Source: Halomicrococcus gelatinilyticus (GTDB taxonomy: Archaea > Halobacteriota > Halobacteria > Halobacteriales > Haladaptataceae). From it: 64,000 bases of DNA. Positions 16,899-26,174 of this stretch are shown here, in pieces. The stretch is from positions 348,703 to 412,702 of the forward strand of contig CP100466.1 of the NCBI GenBank assembly GCA_024227995.1, in the 5' to 3' direction. Under the pieces are notes generated by a model. It saw only the letters and a list, made by a program, of their open reading frames with translations. It was not told the origin of the DNA and searched no databases. Numbering within the stretch: the first letter of the stretch is position 1; the number at the start of each line of letters is the position of its first letter. A program made the translations under genes and the position numbers.

Positions 16899-18305
16899 CT
16901 ACGCCAGTTCGGCGAAGAACCGCCCGTGGAAGTCGAACGGGACGGCGTGGGGAAGGGGTGCGCGGGCCAGTTCGGAGAACGAGTCGCCGTCGAGGACGAC
17001 GAGGACCGACCGCCCGGCGTCGTCGTCGAGCGCGACGGTGAGCACGACGCCGTCGTCCTCGGCCGTGCCGTCGGGCCGCGGGACGAAGATGGGTTCGCTG
17101 AAGTGGTCCCCCGCGGCAGCGAACGTGCGTGCCGACCCGGAGACGGTGTCTATCTTCGTCACCGACCGCGGCCACTCGGTCACCGGCTGGTCGGTCCCCT
17201 GTGCGTACACGTACCGGTGCTCGCGACACCACCGCGCAGGCGAGACGGTCGGGAGCGCGGTCCCGTCGTAGATCGTCCGGCGGTCGACGGCGGCGTCGGC
17301 CGTCCCCAGGTGGACGCGGAACCGCTCGAGACGACCGCCGAAGGCGTCGAGGTCGCCGGCGCGGAGCGCGTCGAGGTAGAGGTGGTCGATGGACGCCGCG
17401 TCGGGGACGGTCTCGAGGTCGATGACGAGGTCGTCGTCGTCCTCGAAGGCGTTGGCGTGGTGGAACCCGAAGAAGGGCTCCGTCCGCGGCTGTGCGACCA
17501 GCTCGCCGGTGTCGCGCTCGAGGACGAGGAATCGCGTGCCGCGCTCGGGTCGCCACTCGTAGTTGTCGACGAACGGCCCCTGCTTGCCGGGACGGAGGAA
17601 GTCCATCGGGTCGACGACGAACGGGAACTCGGTGAGCACGACGTAGTTCGGCGTCAGCGCGAAGCTGTGCATGTACGCGGGTTCGTCGACGGCGACGGAG
17701 CCGACGTGGTCGCGCTCGGTGGGCGACGCCATCGAGTAGACGTGGTACTCGCTCGACCGCCCGAACGCCGTCTCGAAGTTCACCATCTCGCCGGTCGCCG
17801 GGTCGCGGTTCATGTGCGCGCAGGCGAGTCGTCCCGCGGGTTCGGACCCGTCGTACTGGACGTGCCCGCGGGTCTCTAACGTGGCGGGGTCGAACTCGAC
17901 CCAGCGCGGCGTCTCGGTCAGCGCGAGATATCGGTCGCCGATCCGCTCGGCGATGACGTTCGCGTTGTCGTAGGGGTCGTCGAGGACGAACGCCTTCAGG
18001 CGCTCGCGGAGCGTCGTCTCGCCGGTTGCGAACCCGCCGTCGAACTCGCCGTCGCGGGCCGCCTCGTACGCCTCCGTCCGCAGGAAGCGGTTGCGGTAGG
18101 TGACCCCGTCGTCGAAGGTGAACTGGTGGAGCATAGCCAGCCCGTCGAACCAGTGGTCGACCGCCTCGTCGCCGAGTTCGAACGCGCCGGGACCGTTGCG
18201 GACGAGGCTCCCCGAGAGCCAGTCCGGAATCCGCCCCTCGACAGGTAGCTCGCCTGTGACCTCCTCCCTGAGCGAGTGGAATCCGAGCGGGGGCTGGGAC
18301 GACAT
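16899..18305 (-). CDS. Carotenoid oxygenase (RPE65/CCD) family protein
   Basis: A 468-residue seven-bladed propeller-type enzyme. The family start is clear (PVEGRIPDWLSGSLVRNGPGAFE). The four iron-ligand histidines are expected in CAHMNRD, AYMHSFALT, FFGFHHANAFEDDDD and near the C-terminus in PFDFHGRFF. Members cleave carotenoid double bonds with O2 and non-haem Fe(II). In haloarchaea a plausible product is retinal or an apocarotenoid; which one is not readable. It stands alone, without crt or opsin genes nearby. Confidence 0.85.
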   Translation of the reverse strand: MSSQPPLGFHSLREEVTGELPVEGRIPDWLSGSLVRNGPGAFELGDEAVDHWFDGLAMLHQFTFDDGVTYRNRFLRTEAYEAARDGEFDGGFATGETTLRERLKAFVLDDPYDNANVIAERIGDRYLALTETPRWVEFDPATLETRGHVQYDGSEPAGRLACAHMNRDPATGEMVNFETAFGRSSEYHVYSMASPTERDHVGSVAVDEPAYMHSFALTPNYVVLTEFPFVVDPMDFLRPGKQGPFVDNYEWRPERGTRFLVLERDTGELVAQPRTEPFFGFHHANAFEDDDDLVIDLETVPDAASIDHLYLDALRAGDLDAFGGRLERFRVHLGTADAAVDRRTIYDGTALPTVSPARWCREHRYVYAQGTDQPVTEWPRSVTKIDTVSGSARTFAAAGDHFSEPIFVPRPDGTAEDDGVVLTVALDDDAGRSVLVVLDGDSFSELARAPLPHAVPFDFHGRFFAELA

Positions 18306-18395
18306 TCGTCCCTACGACCACCCGACGCCCCCTAATAGTTCGGGCGGCGCTCGTGGAGAAGGGGCGCTACGACGGACGCCCGCAGTGGCGACCGG

Positions 18396-18857
18396 TCACT
18401 CCCCGTTCGACTCAGCGCCTGTCGTCCCCTCGCCGGACATCCGGACGGTCAACACCGGCACGTCGGAGGCCCGCACCACCTTTTCGGTGACGCTTCCGAG
18501 GAGGAACCGGCCAACTCCGGTGCGGCCGTGGGTCCCCATGACGACGAGGTCGACGTCGTGCTGGTCGCTGTAGTCGAGGATGGCCCGGTGGGGCGTTCCG
18601 CGGCCCACCACCGCCTCCGTCGTTCCGACGCCTGCGTCGTGAGCTGCGTCGACCACGTCGTCGATCGCTTGCTTCCCCTCGGTCTCGAGTTCACCGAGTA
18701 TCTCACCGGTGTCGACGTCCATCGGTAGCGCCCGCGTGTCGACCACGTAGAGGACGTGCAGGACCGCGTCGAACGCCGCCGCGAGTTCGGCTGCCTCCTC
18801 GACCGCGCGTCGTGACCCCTCGCTCCCGTCTGTCGGCACCAGAATCTCCTCGTACAT
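18396..18857 (-). CDS. Universal stress protein (UspA family)
   Basis: A 153-residue single-domain Usp protein beginning MYEEILVPTDGSEGSRRAV. The ATP-binding motif is intact: VVMGTHGRTGVGRFLLGSVTEKVV, i.e. G-2x-G-9x-G-S. It should bind ATP and dimerise. Such proteins are numerous in haloarchaea, and no specific stress can be assigned. The longer frame up to 18947 lacks coding character. Confidence 0.9.
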   Translation of the reverse strand: MYEEILVPTDGSEGSRRAVEEAAELAAAFDAVLHVLYVVDTRALPMDVDTGEILGELETEGKQAIDDVVDAAHDAGVGTTEAVVGRGTPHRAILDYSDQHDVDLVVMGTHGRTGVGRFLLGSVTEKVVRASDVPVLTVRMSGEGTTGAESNGE

Positions 18858-18947
18858 ACCCTCACGTTCGTCCCGGCGACCCAAAACGGTTAGCCGGGGA
18901 CCCGGAGCGATGCCCGGGCAGTCCGGTGCGACGGCGGCCGAACGCAT

Positions 18948-19667
18948 ATGTCGTCTCGAACCGACCGTGCGGCCGTGTCCGACGCCGCCGCTTCCGACCC
19001 CTCGTCGGTGACGCGCGTGCGACGGTCGCCCGCCGAGGCCCAGGCGTGGTACTCGACGCTGAGCCGCTGGTACGGGACCGTCGCGACGCCGTTCGAGGCG
19101 GACGCGCTCGACGCCGGCCTGTCGCTGCTCGACGCCGCGCCGGGCGAGTGCGTCCTCGACGTCGGGACGGGGACCGGCGAGGCGATCGGCCCGCTGGCCG
19201 AGGCCGTCGGCGAGGACGGACGGGTCGTGGGCGTCGACATCGCCGCCGGCATGTGTCGCGTCGCGCGCGAGACGGTGGTCGCGGCGGGCGTCGCCGACCG
19301 GGCGACGGTCGCCTGTGCCGACGCGAGGGGCCTGCCGCTACGGGACGGCACCGTCGACGCGATGCTGGCGAGTTTCACGCTCGAACTGTTCGACACGCCC
19401 GTGCTCGGGGACGTCCTCGACGAGTGGCAACGCGTTCTCGGGGACGACGGCCGGCTCTGCGTCGTCGCGCTCTCGAAGCGTCCGGAGACGGTCGCGGTAC
19501 GGGCGTACGAGCGGCTTCACGAGGCGTTCCCGCGCTACCTCGACTGCCGGCCCATCTACGTCCGGGCGACGCTGCGGGAGGCCGGATTCGAGGTGGAGAC
19601 GGCGCTCGACCTGCGCCTGTGGGGGCTGTCGGTCACGGTCGCGCTCGCCCGGCCGGCGTTCAGGTAG
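18948..19667 (+). CDS. Class I SAM-dependent methyltransferase (UbiE/Methyltransf_11-like)
   Basis: This 239-residue protein has the SAM-binding motif I CVLDVGTGTGEAIGPLAEAV and motif II VVGVDIAAGM. They are followed by VACADARGLPLRDGTVDAMLASFTLELFD, as in UbiE-type enzymes. The C-terminal part (YERLHEAFPRYLDCRPIYV) is also found in haloarchaeal quinone- or lipid-modifying methyltransferases, but the substrate is not defined. It lies divergently from the UspA gene. Confidence 0.85.
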   Translation: MSSRTDRAAVSDAAASDPSSVTRVRRSPAEAQAWYSTLSRWYGTVATPFEADALDAGLSLLDAAPGECVLDVGTGTGEAIGPLAEAVGEDGRVVGVDIAAGMCRVARETVVAAGVADRATVACADARGLPLRDGTVDAMLASFTLELFDTPVLGDVLDEWQRVLGDDGRLCVVALSKRPETVAVRAYERLHEAFPRYLDCRPIYVRATLREAGFEVETALDLRLWGLSVTVALARPAFR

Positions 19668-19782
19668 GTCCCGTCCGAAGTCCGGGCAGGTGAGTCGTCT
19701 CGCGGTCACGCCCCGAGGGAGTCACCTCAACGGCCGATAGACCGGAACATCCGTTCCGATACCGATGAGGAGACGGCCGGTA

Positions 19783-21552
19783 CTACGCCGGAACCGTCAC
19801 CTTCGCAGCGGTCTGTCGCTCGAGTTCGGTCTGACGCCAGTGTTCGAGCGTCGTGAGTGCCGAGATCACCGCGACGTTGTCCGTCTCACCGTCGAGGTGA
19901 GCCTCCTGATAGTCACGGACCACGTCGCCGTCGAACAGGTCGCGGTCGCAGACGGCATCGAGCAGGCCGTTCAGGAACGAGTTCATCCGGCGATCGTCTC
20001 GATACCACTTGCCCTGCATCGTCTCTCTCGTGTCGAGCAGTCGCTTTTTCGCCTGTTTCGCAGTGAATCCGATCCCGTGCGCAACTTTCGAGGTCGCGGG
20101 TCCGAACCCGGTCCGGTCGTACGGAATCCGGTTGAGGTCGCCGCCGACGGTGCGCATGACCTCGAGCTTCAGCGGTGAGATACCGCAGGGAATCCTTCCG
20201 TTCGTGAAGGGAACGGTCGGTCGCTGATACGATTCTACTGGTAGTTTTGCGAGATGGTCGAGTAGTGGGCCGTGAGCGAACGGAACTCTCGTGCCGGCCT
20301 GGCTTCGATAGAGTTTGTTTCCACGGAAGTGCCTGTTCGCGTACAGCTGCCAGTTGACGTCGAGGAGTCTCGATTTATCGTTCCGGAACGGACTGCGTTC
20401 CAGCAACGTTTCGAACGATCGCTTCGGTTCGACGTCCTCGGTCAACAACGCCCGAACGTCCTGTGCCGACAGTTGCCGCTTCAGGTCGTACAGCGTCTCG
20501 AGCGGCGAGTCCCACTGGAACGCGGAGTAGTTCTCGCCGAAGAACTCCCCCTGTGCACACGCTTCGAAGATCACGTCCGCATTCGACGAGACGTCCTTCA
20601 TCGCTGCAGGGAGATTGACGTAGTACGACCACTGGTTCATCCCATCCGTGAGCCCGACGCCCTTCTGGATCGCATCGACACAGCCATCAGCCGTGTACTC
20701 GCTCACGTAGTGCGGAATATCGAGTCGCTCGGCAACCTGCCGTGCACCAGCACAGTCTTTCCCCCAGTGGGAGCCGTACGTGAACGCAGTGAAGGACTCG
20801 ACTTCGTCGGTAACGACCGATGCCATGGTCCGACTGTCCAGCCCACTCGAGAGCCAGAGGCCAAGGTCGCCATCGACCGTCTCGACCAGTTTCTCGACGC
20901 TCTCCCGATAGTGGTCGACCGTCCGCTCGACGTAGCCCTCTGCCGGCGCTGTTCCGAACCCTGGCGTCCAGTACCGTTCTTTCGAAATCACACCGTCCCT
21001 GTATCGAAGATAGCTGCCAGGCTCGAGCGACTCGATCTCGTCGACGAGCGTCTTTCGACCGAGGACGGCACCAGTCAGGAGGAGATCGCCGATGGCCTGG
21101 GTGTTCAGTCGAACGTCGTGCAGTTGCGTGAGCAGCGCTTTCAACTCCGATGCGAACAGAAATCCCCCATCCGTCGTGTAATAACACGGCCGGGTCGCTG
21201 ATTTATCGGTCGCGACGATCGCTGAACCTCGCTGATCGACGCATGCGATCAGGAATGGACCAGACAGCCTGGGAAGAATCGCATCCGGACGGTCGAGGAC
21301 CGCCCGAAAGACGTCGGCGGTACTCATGCCAAGTGCTTCTCGGTTCGAAATCACCCCGTGGAGAACCCCACCTCGACTGTTCGCAGTCCAGACGGTGTGC
21401 GCGTTCGGGTCTTTCTCCCCGTGATTGACGGACGCAAGGCCGTACGTTCGCCCCAGAACGTCGTCGGTCTCGTACCAGCGTTCGTGCATCATCGAGTCCG
21501 ACATCGCCTCGAGACTACGCCTATCGACCGTCCCACCGGCTATACCGGGCAT
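19783..21552 (-). CDS. Asparagine-synthase-like protein with inactive amidotransferase half
   Basis: A 589-residue protein with the two-domain AsnB architecture. The N-terminal Ntn-type domain begins MPGIAGG where active enzymes have Met-Cys-Gly-Ile, so the glutaminase nucleophile is Pro. The synthase half has the pyrophosphate loop as LWLSSGLDSRTMAS (canonical SGGxDS). Later sections (GTRVPFAHGPLLDHLAKLP) fit the family. It could use free ammonia or another nucleophile to adenylate and amidate a carboxylate, e.g. on a surface glycan. Isolated position; no glycosyltransferases nearby. Confidence 0.75.
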   Translation of the reverse strand: MPGIAGGTVDRRSLEAMSDSMMHERWYETDDVLGRTYGLASVNHGEKDPNAHTVWTANSRGGVLHGVISNREALGMSTADVFRAVLDRPDAILPRLSGPFLIACVDQRGSAIVATDKSATRPCYYTTDGGFLFASELKALLTQLHDVRLNTQAIGDLLLTGAVLGRKTLVDEIESLEPGSYLRYRDGVISKERYWTPGFGTAPAEGYVERTVDHYRESVEKLVETVDGDLGLWLSSGLDSRTMASVVTDEVESFTAFTYGSHWGKDCAGARQVAERLDIPHYVSEYTADGCVDAIQKGVGLTDGMNQWSYYVNLPAAMKDVSSNADVIFEACAQGEFFGENYSAFQWDSPLETLYDLKRQLSAQDVRALLTEDVEPKRSFETLLERSPFRNDKSRLLDVNWQLYANRHFRGNKLYRSQAGTRVPFAHGPLLDHLAKLPVESYQRPTVPFTNGRIPCGISPLKLEVMRTVGGDLNRIPYDRTGFGPATSKVAHGIGFTAKQAKKRLLDTRETMQGKWYRDDRRMNSFLNGLLDAVCDRDLFDGDVVRDYQEAHLDGETDNVAVISALTTLEHWRQTELERQTAAKVTVPA

Positions 21553-21820
21553 AGCCTCACGATCAGGACGAACCTATATTGTTATGCTTCCGTTGCTAAC
21601 AGTGTAGCCGCCACGTACCATCGCTGAAAGACGACCTCGTACTGCTCGCTCTACGAGGCACGGCAGCCTATCGTCGATACGTGTCGGTCCGGCCGGAGTG
21701 GGACACTACGACACGCCGCCACGGAAACAGGACGCCCCAGTTCACGAAGCGAGGGGCGGGCAAGCCCGGGCGCGGTAGATGGGAGACGTCCGACGGCGTC
21801 GGTTCCGGCGACGACCGGTC

Positions 21821-22651
21821 TTACTCTCGTTCGTACGTGACAGTCCGACCCCAACTGCTTATCTTCCCCCAGAGGCCGGAACGCATACACTCGAGTTCGA
21901 CGATCTGGGAGTTGTCGACGAACAGGTTCACGTTCGGGCCGAAGTTCTTGATGTACCATTCGAACATCTCGGGGCCAGGCGCTTCGAACACCAGATTCTC
22001 GGTGCCCAGCTCGTTGGCGATCTGGTAGGCAACGTCAGTGCGCCACTCCTTGACTTCCTCGGTGATACCCTCTGCCTCGACCATCAGGAGGTCGGCACCG
22101 GCCTCGAGATGGCGCTTGCCTTCCTCGATGGCCTGCTCCGGACTCTGCTGCCCGCCGCGCTCCAGTTCCTCCGGGTCGGAGGCACCGCCAGCCCCGAACT
22201 GGACGTTGATCTCGGGTTTGGGTTTGATGTCGTACTCCTGCACCAGTTCGGTAAGCGCCACCATGTCGTCGGTGCCAGTGGCGAGGAACCCACTGGAGAT
22301 CTCCAGGATGTCGAAACCCAGGTCCGCTGCCTCCTCGATGTAGTCTTCGACCTTGTCGTGGTCGCGAACGAGGACGTTCTCGATGAAGCCGCCGGTCGAT
22401 ACCCTGACGTCGTGTTCGTGGCAGATATCGATGAGTTCGCGGACGGCGTCCTCCGGCATCAGCGCGAACGACCCGCCGCTGAATTTGTAGATGTCGACGT
22501 ACCAGCCCATCGTTTCGAGAATGTCGCGTAGCTCGCGGGGCCCCATCGGGTCGTAGTATGGGCCGCGAATCTCGGTGATTCCCGTCGTTCGGGGTTTGTC
22601 CGGTCGGTCGTTGTGATGGAGGAAGTCGAACGCGCGGTTTTCGGGTGGCAT
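21821..22651 (-). CDS. Phosphosulfolactate synthase (ComA) family protein
   Basis: This 276-residue TIM-barrel protein matches ComA: GITEIRGPYYDPMG at the start, YKFSGGSFALMP, STGGFIENVL, LEISSGFLAT and the C-terminal NLFVDNSQIVELECMRSGLWG. ComA adds sulfite to phosphoenolpyruvate in coenzyme M synthesis. Haloarchaea do not make methane, so it more likely produces sulfolactate or has a diverged role, as in plant HSA32. No comB/comC-like genes are adjacent. Confidence 0.85.
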   Translation of the reverse strand: MPPENRAFDFLHHNDRPDKPRTTGITEIRGPYYDPMGPRELRDILETMGWYVDIYKFSGGSFALMPEDAVRELIDICHEHDVRVSTGGFIENVLVRDHDKVEDYIEEAADLGFDILEISSGFLATGTDDMVALTELVQEYDIKPKPEINVQFGAGGASDPEELERGGQQSPEQAIEEGKRHLEAGADLLMVEAEGITEEVKEWRTDVAYQIANELGTENLVFEAPGPEMFEWYIKNFGPNVNLFVDNSQIVELECMRSGLWGKISSWGRTVTYERE

Positions 22652-22788
22652 AGTCGTTGGTAGCGCGACGGGTGTTCACTTAGGGACTGGGGCCCGTCAG
22701 GTGAGCGTTGCCGACCGAACGGCGAGCGTGGCAACTCCTCGTGCCACCTGTGCCGTCGCTGGGCAGGTGTCCACGTTCGTCGACGCCG

Positions 22789-22794
22789 AAAAAA
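22789..22794 (-). terminator. Oligo-T terminator of the surface-protein gene
   Basis: A run of six A on the plus strand (T6 on the coding strand) lies 17 bases after the stop codon of the gene at 22812. Archaeal termination is typically driven by such T-runs. Confidence 0.45.
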
Positions 22795-22811
22795 GCCGGG
22801 AGTCGGTCGAG

Positions 22812-24761
22812 TTAGTTACCGCGACGGGTCGTCAGCATCGCAGCGGCGAGGAGTGCGACGACCGCGATAGCGACACCGAAGCCGGGCTGACCGCCGTCGT
22901 TGGACGTGGTCGTGGTGGTGCTATCATCGTCGGCCGCGCCCATGCTGTCGGTGGACGTCGTGTCGGCCGGGTCGGACTCGGTCGTCGTAGTCGTCGTGGT
23001 CGACTCGTCCGCCGCGCTCGACGAATCGGTCGTCGAGTCGTTCGCCGGGTCGCTCGACGTCTGGTTCTGGCTGCCTGCTTCGTCGTTCGAGGTGCTGTCG
23101 TGTGGGTGTTCGTGACTGGAATCGTCGTGTGGGTGCTCGTGATCGGAATCGTCGTGGGGATGCTCGTGGCCCTGGCCGCCGTCGTGGGGGTGTTCGTGAC
23201 CACCGTCGTGCGGATGCTCGTGGCCGGGGGACTCGGTTCCGTCGCTCGCGTTGGATTCCGCCACCTGACGGTTCTCGTTGCTCTGGTAGGTGACCTGCAG
23301 TGCGGTCGCCTCACCGTCGTTTTCGGCGACCGCCAGCGCGTTGTACTGCTGGTTAACGTTCACCTGTTCGACGTACTGTAGCTGTGAGACGTCGGCAGCG
23401 GCCATCTGTTCGTTGGTCTGCTCGTGGCCGTTGTCGTAGTCGACCGACCACGTCGAACGGTCCCCGGTCTCGTCGCTGTTGTACAGCGCCGTGGTGCTGT
23501 TCTCCACGTTCGTCGCGTTCGCGGCTCCGATCTGGCTGTTGTAGTTGCTCTGGTAGCTCGTCTGGTACGCCGTGGCCGTGCTGTTGTTGAGCGCGATGGC
23601 CGTCGCGGCGTTCTGCATGTTGATGTTCTGCTGCGAGACGTTCTGGTACTGGAGCACGCGGGCGTCTGCGCCCTGGCTGCCGTCGTGCTCGTGACCGTCG
23701 CCGTCGTCACCGTCGGCGTGCATCGCACCGAGGTTCGCCTGCCCCGAGTCCGACGAGTCCGTCGAGTCCGACGAGTCGGACGTTTCGACGTCGTCGGAGG
23801 ACGGTTCGATGCCGGCCGTTGCGACGAACTCTATCGGAGTCATCGGGACGTAGCTGTTCGCGCTCGCGGAGGCGACCTGCGCGTTGATGTTGGTCTGCTG
23901 GGTGAACTGGACCGCCTTGGCGGTGCTGTTCTCGCCGACGGCGATCGCGATCGCCGATCCCTGCAGGTTGACGTTGCGCTGGTCGACGTCCTGAAGCTGG
24001 GCCACCGCGGAGTCGGCGTCGCCACCGTGGTGGTGACCGGCGTTGGACGCGTTGGCGACGCCCTCCTGGACGTTCACGTTGCGCTGGATGCTGCGCTGGA
24101 TCGCCGTCGCGTTGCTACCGTTCTCGGCGATCGCCAGCGCGGTGCTCTGGTTGTTGTAGTTCAGCTGGTCGACGTCCTGGTCCTGGATCACCGACGCGTC
24201 GGCACCCGAGGAGCTGGATTCGTCGCCGTTCTCGACGACCCAACCGGAGTACGTCGTCGAACCGTCGTCGTTGGCGAAGATGATGTTCACGTCGTCGACG
24301 TCCTCGAACGTGACGCTCTGCTCGGGCGCGTCCGAGCGGGTCGACTCCGCCTCACCGGACTGGGTGTTGTAGTTGTTCTGGACCGCGCGCTGGATCGCAC
24401 GGGCCTGGCCGCCGTCTATCGAGATGGCGACCGCTTTCCCCTTCTGGTGGACGTTCAGCTGGTCGACGTCCTGGTACTGGATGACCTGGGCGTCGGAGTC
24501 CGACTGGCCGTCGGTGTCAGTCGCACCCGTGCTCGCCTGGTCCTTGTGCTCTTCGACCCACGACTCGAGGTCCCCGTCCGCCGGGTTGGCACCGAAGACG
24601 AGGTACACGTCGCCGTCGTCCGCCTGCACGATCTGGGTACCGGCCGAGTCGCCAGTACCGGCGCCGGCCGATTGGGCGCCGACGACGCCCGCACTCGGGG
24701 CCGTGATCAGCATCGCGCCGAACAGCACGACGCACAGTGTTCGTAGTTTACTGTTCATCAT
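22812..24761 (-). CDS. Secreted PGF-CTERM surface protein with curlin-like Gln/Asn repeats and a His-rich stalk
   Basis: A 649-residue protein with a Sec signal (VVLFGAMLITAPSAGVVGAQ). Five ~50-residue units occur at residues 90-139, 188-240, 250-302, 365-417 and 456-507. Their pattern is V-x-Q-x-Q-x-V-x-Q-x-N-x3-Q..A-x-A..Q-x-N-x3-Q, with Ala/Ile strands between, as in DVDQLNVHQKGKAVAISI and YQSNYNSQIGAANATN. Segments at 52-75 and 158-180 are related to each other (VYLVFGANP..W, VNIIFANDD..W). Five HEHPHD repeats occupy 514-555, then a Ser/Thr/Asp stalk, and QPGFGVAIAVVALLAAA-TTRRGN as PGF-CTERM anchor. Curlin-type Q/N ladders form amyloid β-solenoids in bacteria; that fold is inferred here. 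No curli secretion genes are seen. Confidence 0.8.
   Translation of the reverse strand: MMNSKLRTLCVVLFGAMLITAPSAGVVGAQSAGAGTGDSAGTQIVQADDGDVYLVFGANPADGDLESWVEEHKDQASTGATDTDGQSDSDAQVIQYQDVDQLNVHQKGKAVAISIDGGQARAIQRAVQNNYNTQSGEAESTRSDAPEQSVTFEDVDDVNIIFANDDGSTTYSGWVVENGDESSSSGADASVIQDQDVDQLNYNNQSTALAIAENGSNATAIQRSIQRNVNVQEGVANASNAGHHHGGDADSAVAQLQDVDQRNVNLQGSAIAIAVGENSTAKAVQFTQQTNINAQVASASANSYVPMTPIEFVATAGIEPSSDDVETSDSSDSTDSSDSGQANLGAMHADGDDGDGHEHDGSQGADARVLQYQNVSQQNINMQNAATAIALNNSTATAYQTSYQSNYNSQIGAANATNVENSTTALYNSDETGDRSTWSVDYDNGHEQTNEQMAAADVSQLQYVEQVNVNQQYNALAVAENDGEATALQVTYQSNENRQVAESNASDGTESPGHEHPHDGGHEHPHDGGQGHEHPHDDSDHEHPHDDSSHEHPHDSTSNDEAGSQNQTSSDPANDSTTDSSSAADESTTTTTTTESDPADTTSTDSMGAADDDSTTTTTSNDGGQPGFGVAIAVVALLAAAMLTTRRGN
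23097..23222 (-). repeat. Tandem HEHPHD-encoding repeat
   Basis: Within the surface protein five copies of His-Glu-His-Pro-His-Asp, separated by 2-4 Gly/Asp/Ser residues, occur at residues 514-555. The regular unit of 8-10 codons suggests slippage or unequal crossover. His clusters like this could bind Ni, Zn or Cu. Confidence 0.75.
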
Positions 24762-26174
24762 TTTATCAGATGTCTTCCTTCGATTCGTCCTGATTCATCG
24801 TTTGTTACTCGGTCATAGCTCCGCAAGCAGCGTTAAGCCCGGTATTGGCCTTTGTTATTGACAGGTTGAGCAGGGGGAGGGGAGAGCTTAATCGACGACA
24901 GGGCGGACGTACCCATCATCGAGACAGATTGTCGCCGCCATCCTTCGAACTAGGAAAACACACATCTCGAACGCTCCATCGATACAATACGTCACACGAG
25001 ATGTGAATAAATCGGATATCGAACCGGTTCAGGGAGGATAAGACTGCCAAGTGATAGTTAAGCCGACAAAATCGGGCCGGGACGCTGCACGTACCACGAA
25101 AACGAATGATAGGATGTTGATACATGCGGGGGTCGACCACGGCGGACGCTCCGGAATTGGGGCATCGAGACGGACTCGACGGCCCGACGGTGGGGCCAGG
25201 ACGCTACCGGACCAGATGACGGCGGGGCCTCTCGGTCGGCACCCCGACTCGGCGACCGGCGACGTCGACCCGCTTCGAGTCGAGCACAGCACACCGGGTC
25301 ACCGCCATCACGTCGCTAGCGAGGTTGCCCGGTCGATCGACATTCCCCTGTCCATCCGGGAACCCGCGAGCGCGACTCCGACGACAGACGCTGACGCGTC
25401 GGCGTTGACGTCAGCGCGTTGGCGTTGGCGTTCATCATCGCGAGCGCGACCGCGTGCGTGGGACGGTTATCCCGGCCATCCAGTGCCACGGCCACCCACG
25501 GGTTCCGCATCCACTCCGGTTGGCGACCGACGAACTCGACGACGACCGAGAGGTGCGCCTGCTGGAGCGCGACGCACCGTCGTTTCCGCACCGATCGCCG
25601 TTCCCCGATGGCGTCGAACAACCCCCAAGCTGGATTATCCCCGCGAGAGAACGACGAAAACGACGAGTTCGACCGCGACCACGTGGCGTTGACGGGACGG
25701 AATCCACACAGTGGTCCAACGGCCAACAGTTGAACGGCGACGCATCTCGTCGAACGGTGGCGAACGGGACGTGAACGCCCACCCCGAGATTCCGAGCGCG
25801 AAAGCGGGTAACGGATTTTGAGCAAGCGAACGCTCGCGAGCCGTGTGAACTGCCCACAGAGTTTCCGTTCACTGCTTCGAGTTGTTCGAGGGCCGTGACG
25901 ACGCGGGCTGTTCGAAGGATGGTCGGAAATAAAGCCCGAACGCCACGAATCCCCACTCTCGGGTCGCTTTCGGCGATTGAACTGGCTCTCTGTCCGTTAC
26001 CGGCGAGAAATCCAGATTCACGGCCGAACGAAACCGTTCAGCCCGCTTAACGGAGACCGGGGTTGAAATACGAATCCGTCGAGGCTGGTTCTGGTGGCAG
26101 AGAGCGCCGCGCCGAGCGATGGTCGCTCGGGAGGTGATTCCGTCGTGGACGCTCACAGCCCAACCAGGTAAACC
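24762..26174. other. Long non-coding region upstream of the surface-protein genes
   Basis: About 1.4 kb without a gene I can support. 24900-25100 is AT-richer. Open frames at 25051-25825 on both strands overlap each other and have mixed codon bias, so they are either decayed genes or chance. The right end holds the shared promoter at 26049-26072 for the small secreted protein. Confidence 0.5.
26049..26072 (+). promoter_or_regulatory. Shared promoter element (copy 1)
   Basis: AACGGAGACCGGG followed by GTTGAAATACG. The first block is the upstream element and TTGAAATA the TATA box. It ends 103 bases before the ATG at 26175, so a 5' leader of roughly 75-80 bases is expected. Compare the copies at 28144-28180 and 29556-29592 on the minus strand. 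Confidence 0.65.

Noticed and set aside
25051..25956. Several overlapping open frames in the spacer
   Set aside because: Compositionally biased translations without homologous features. They may be decayed genes but cannot be supported individually.
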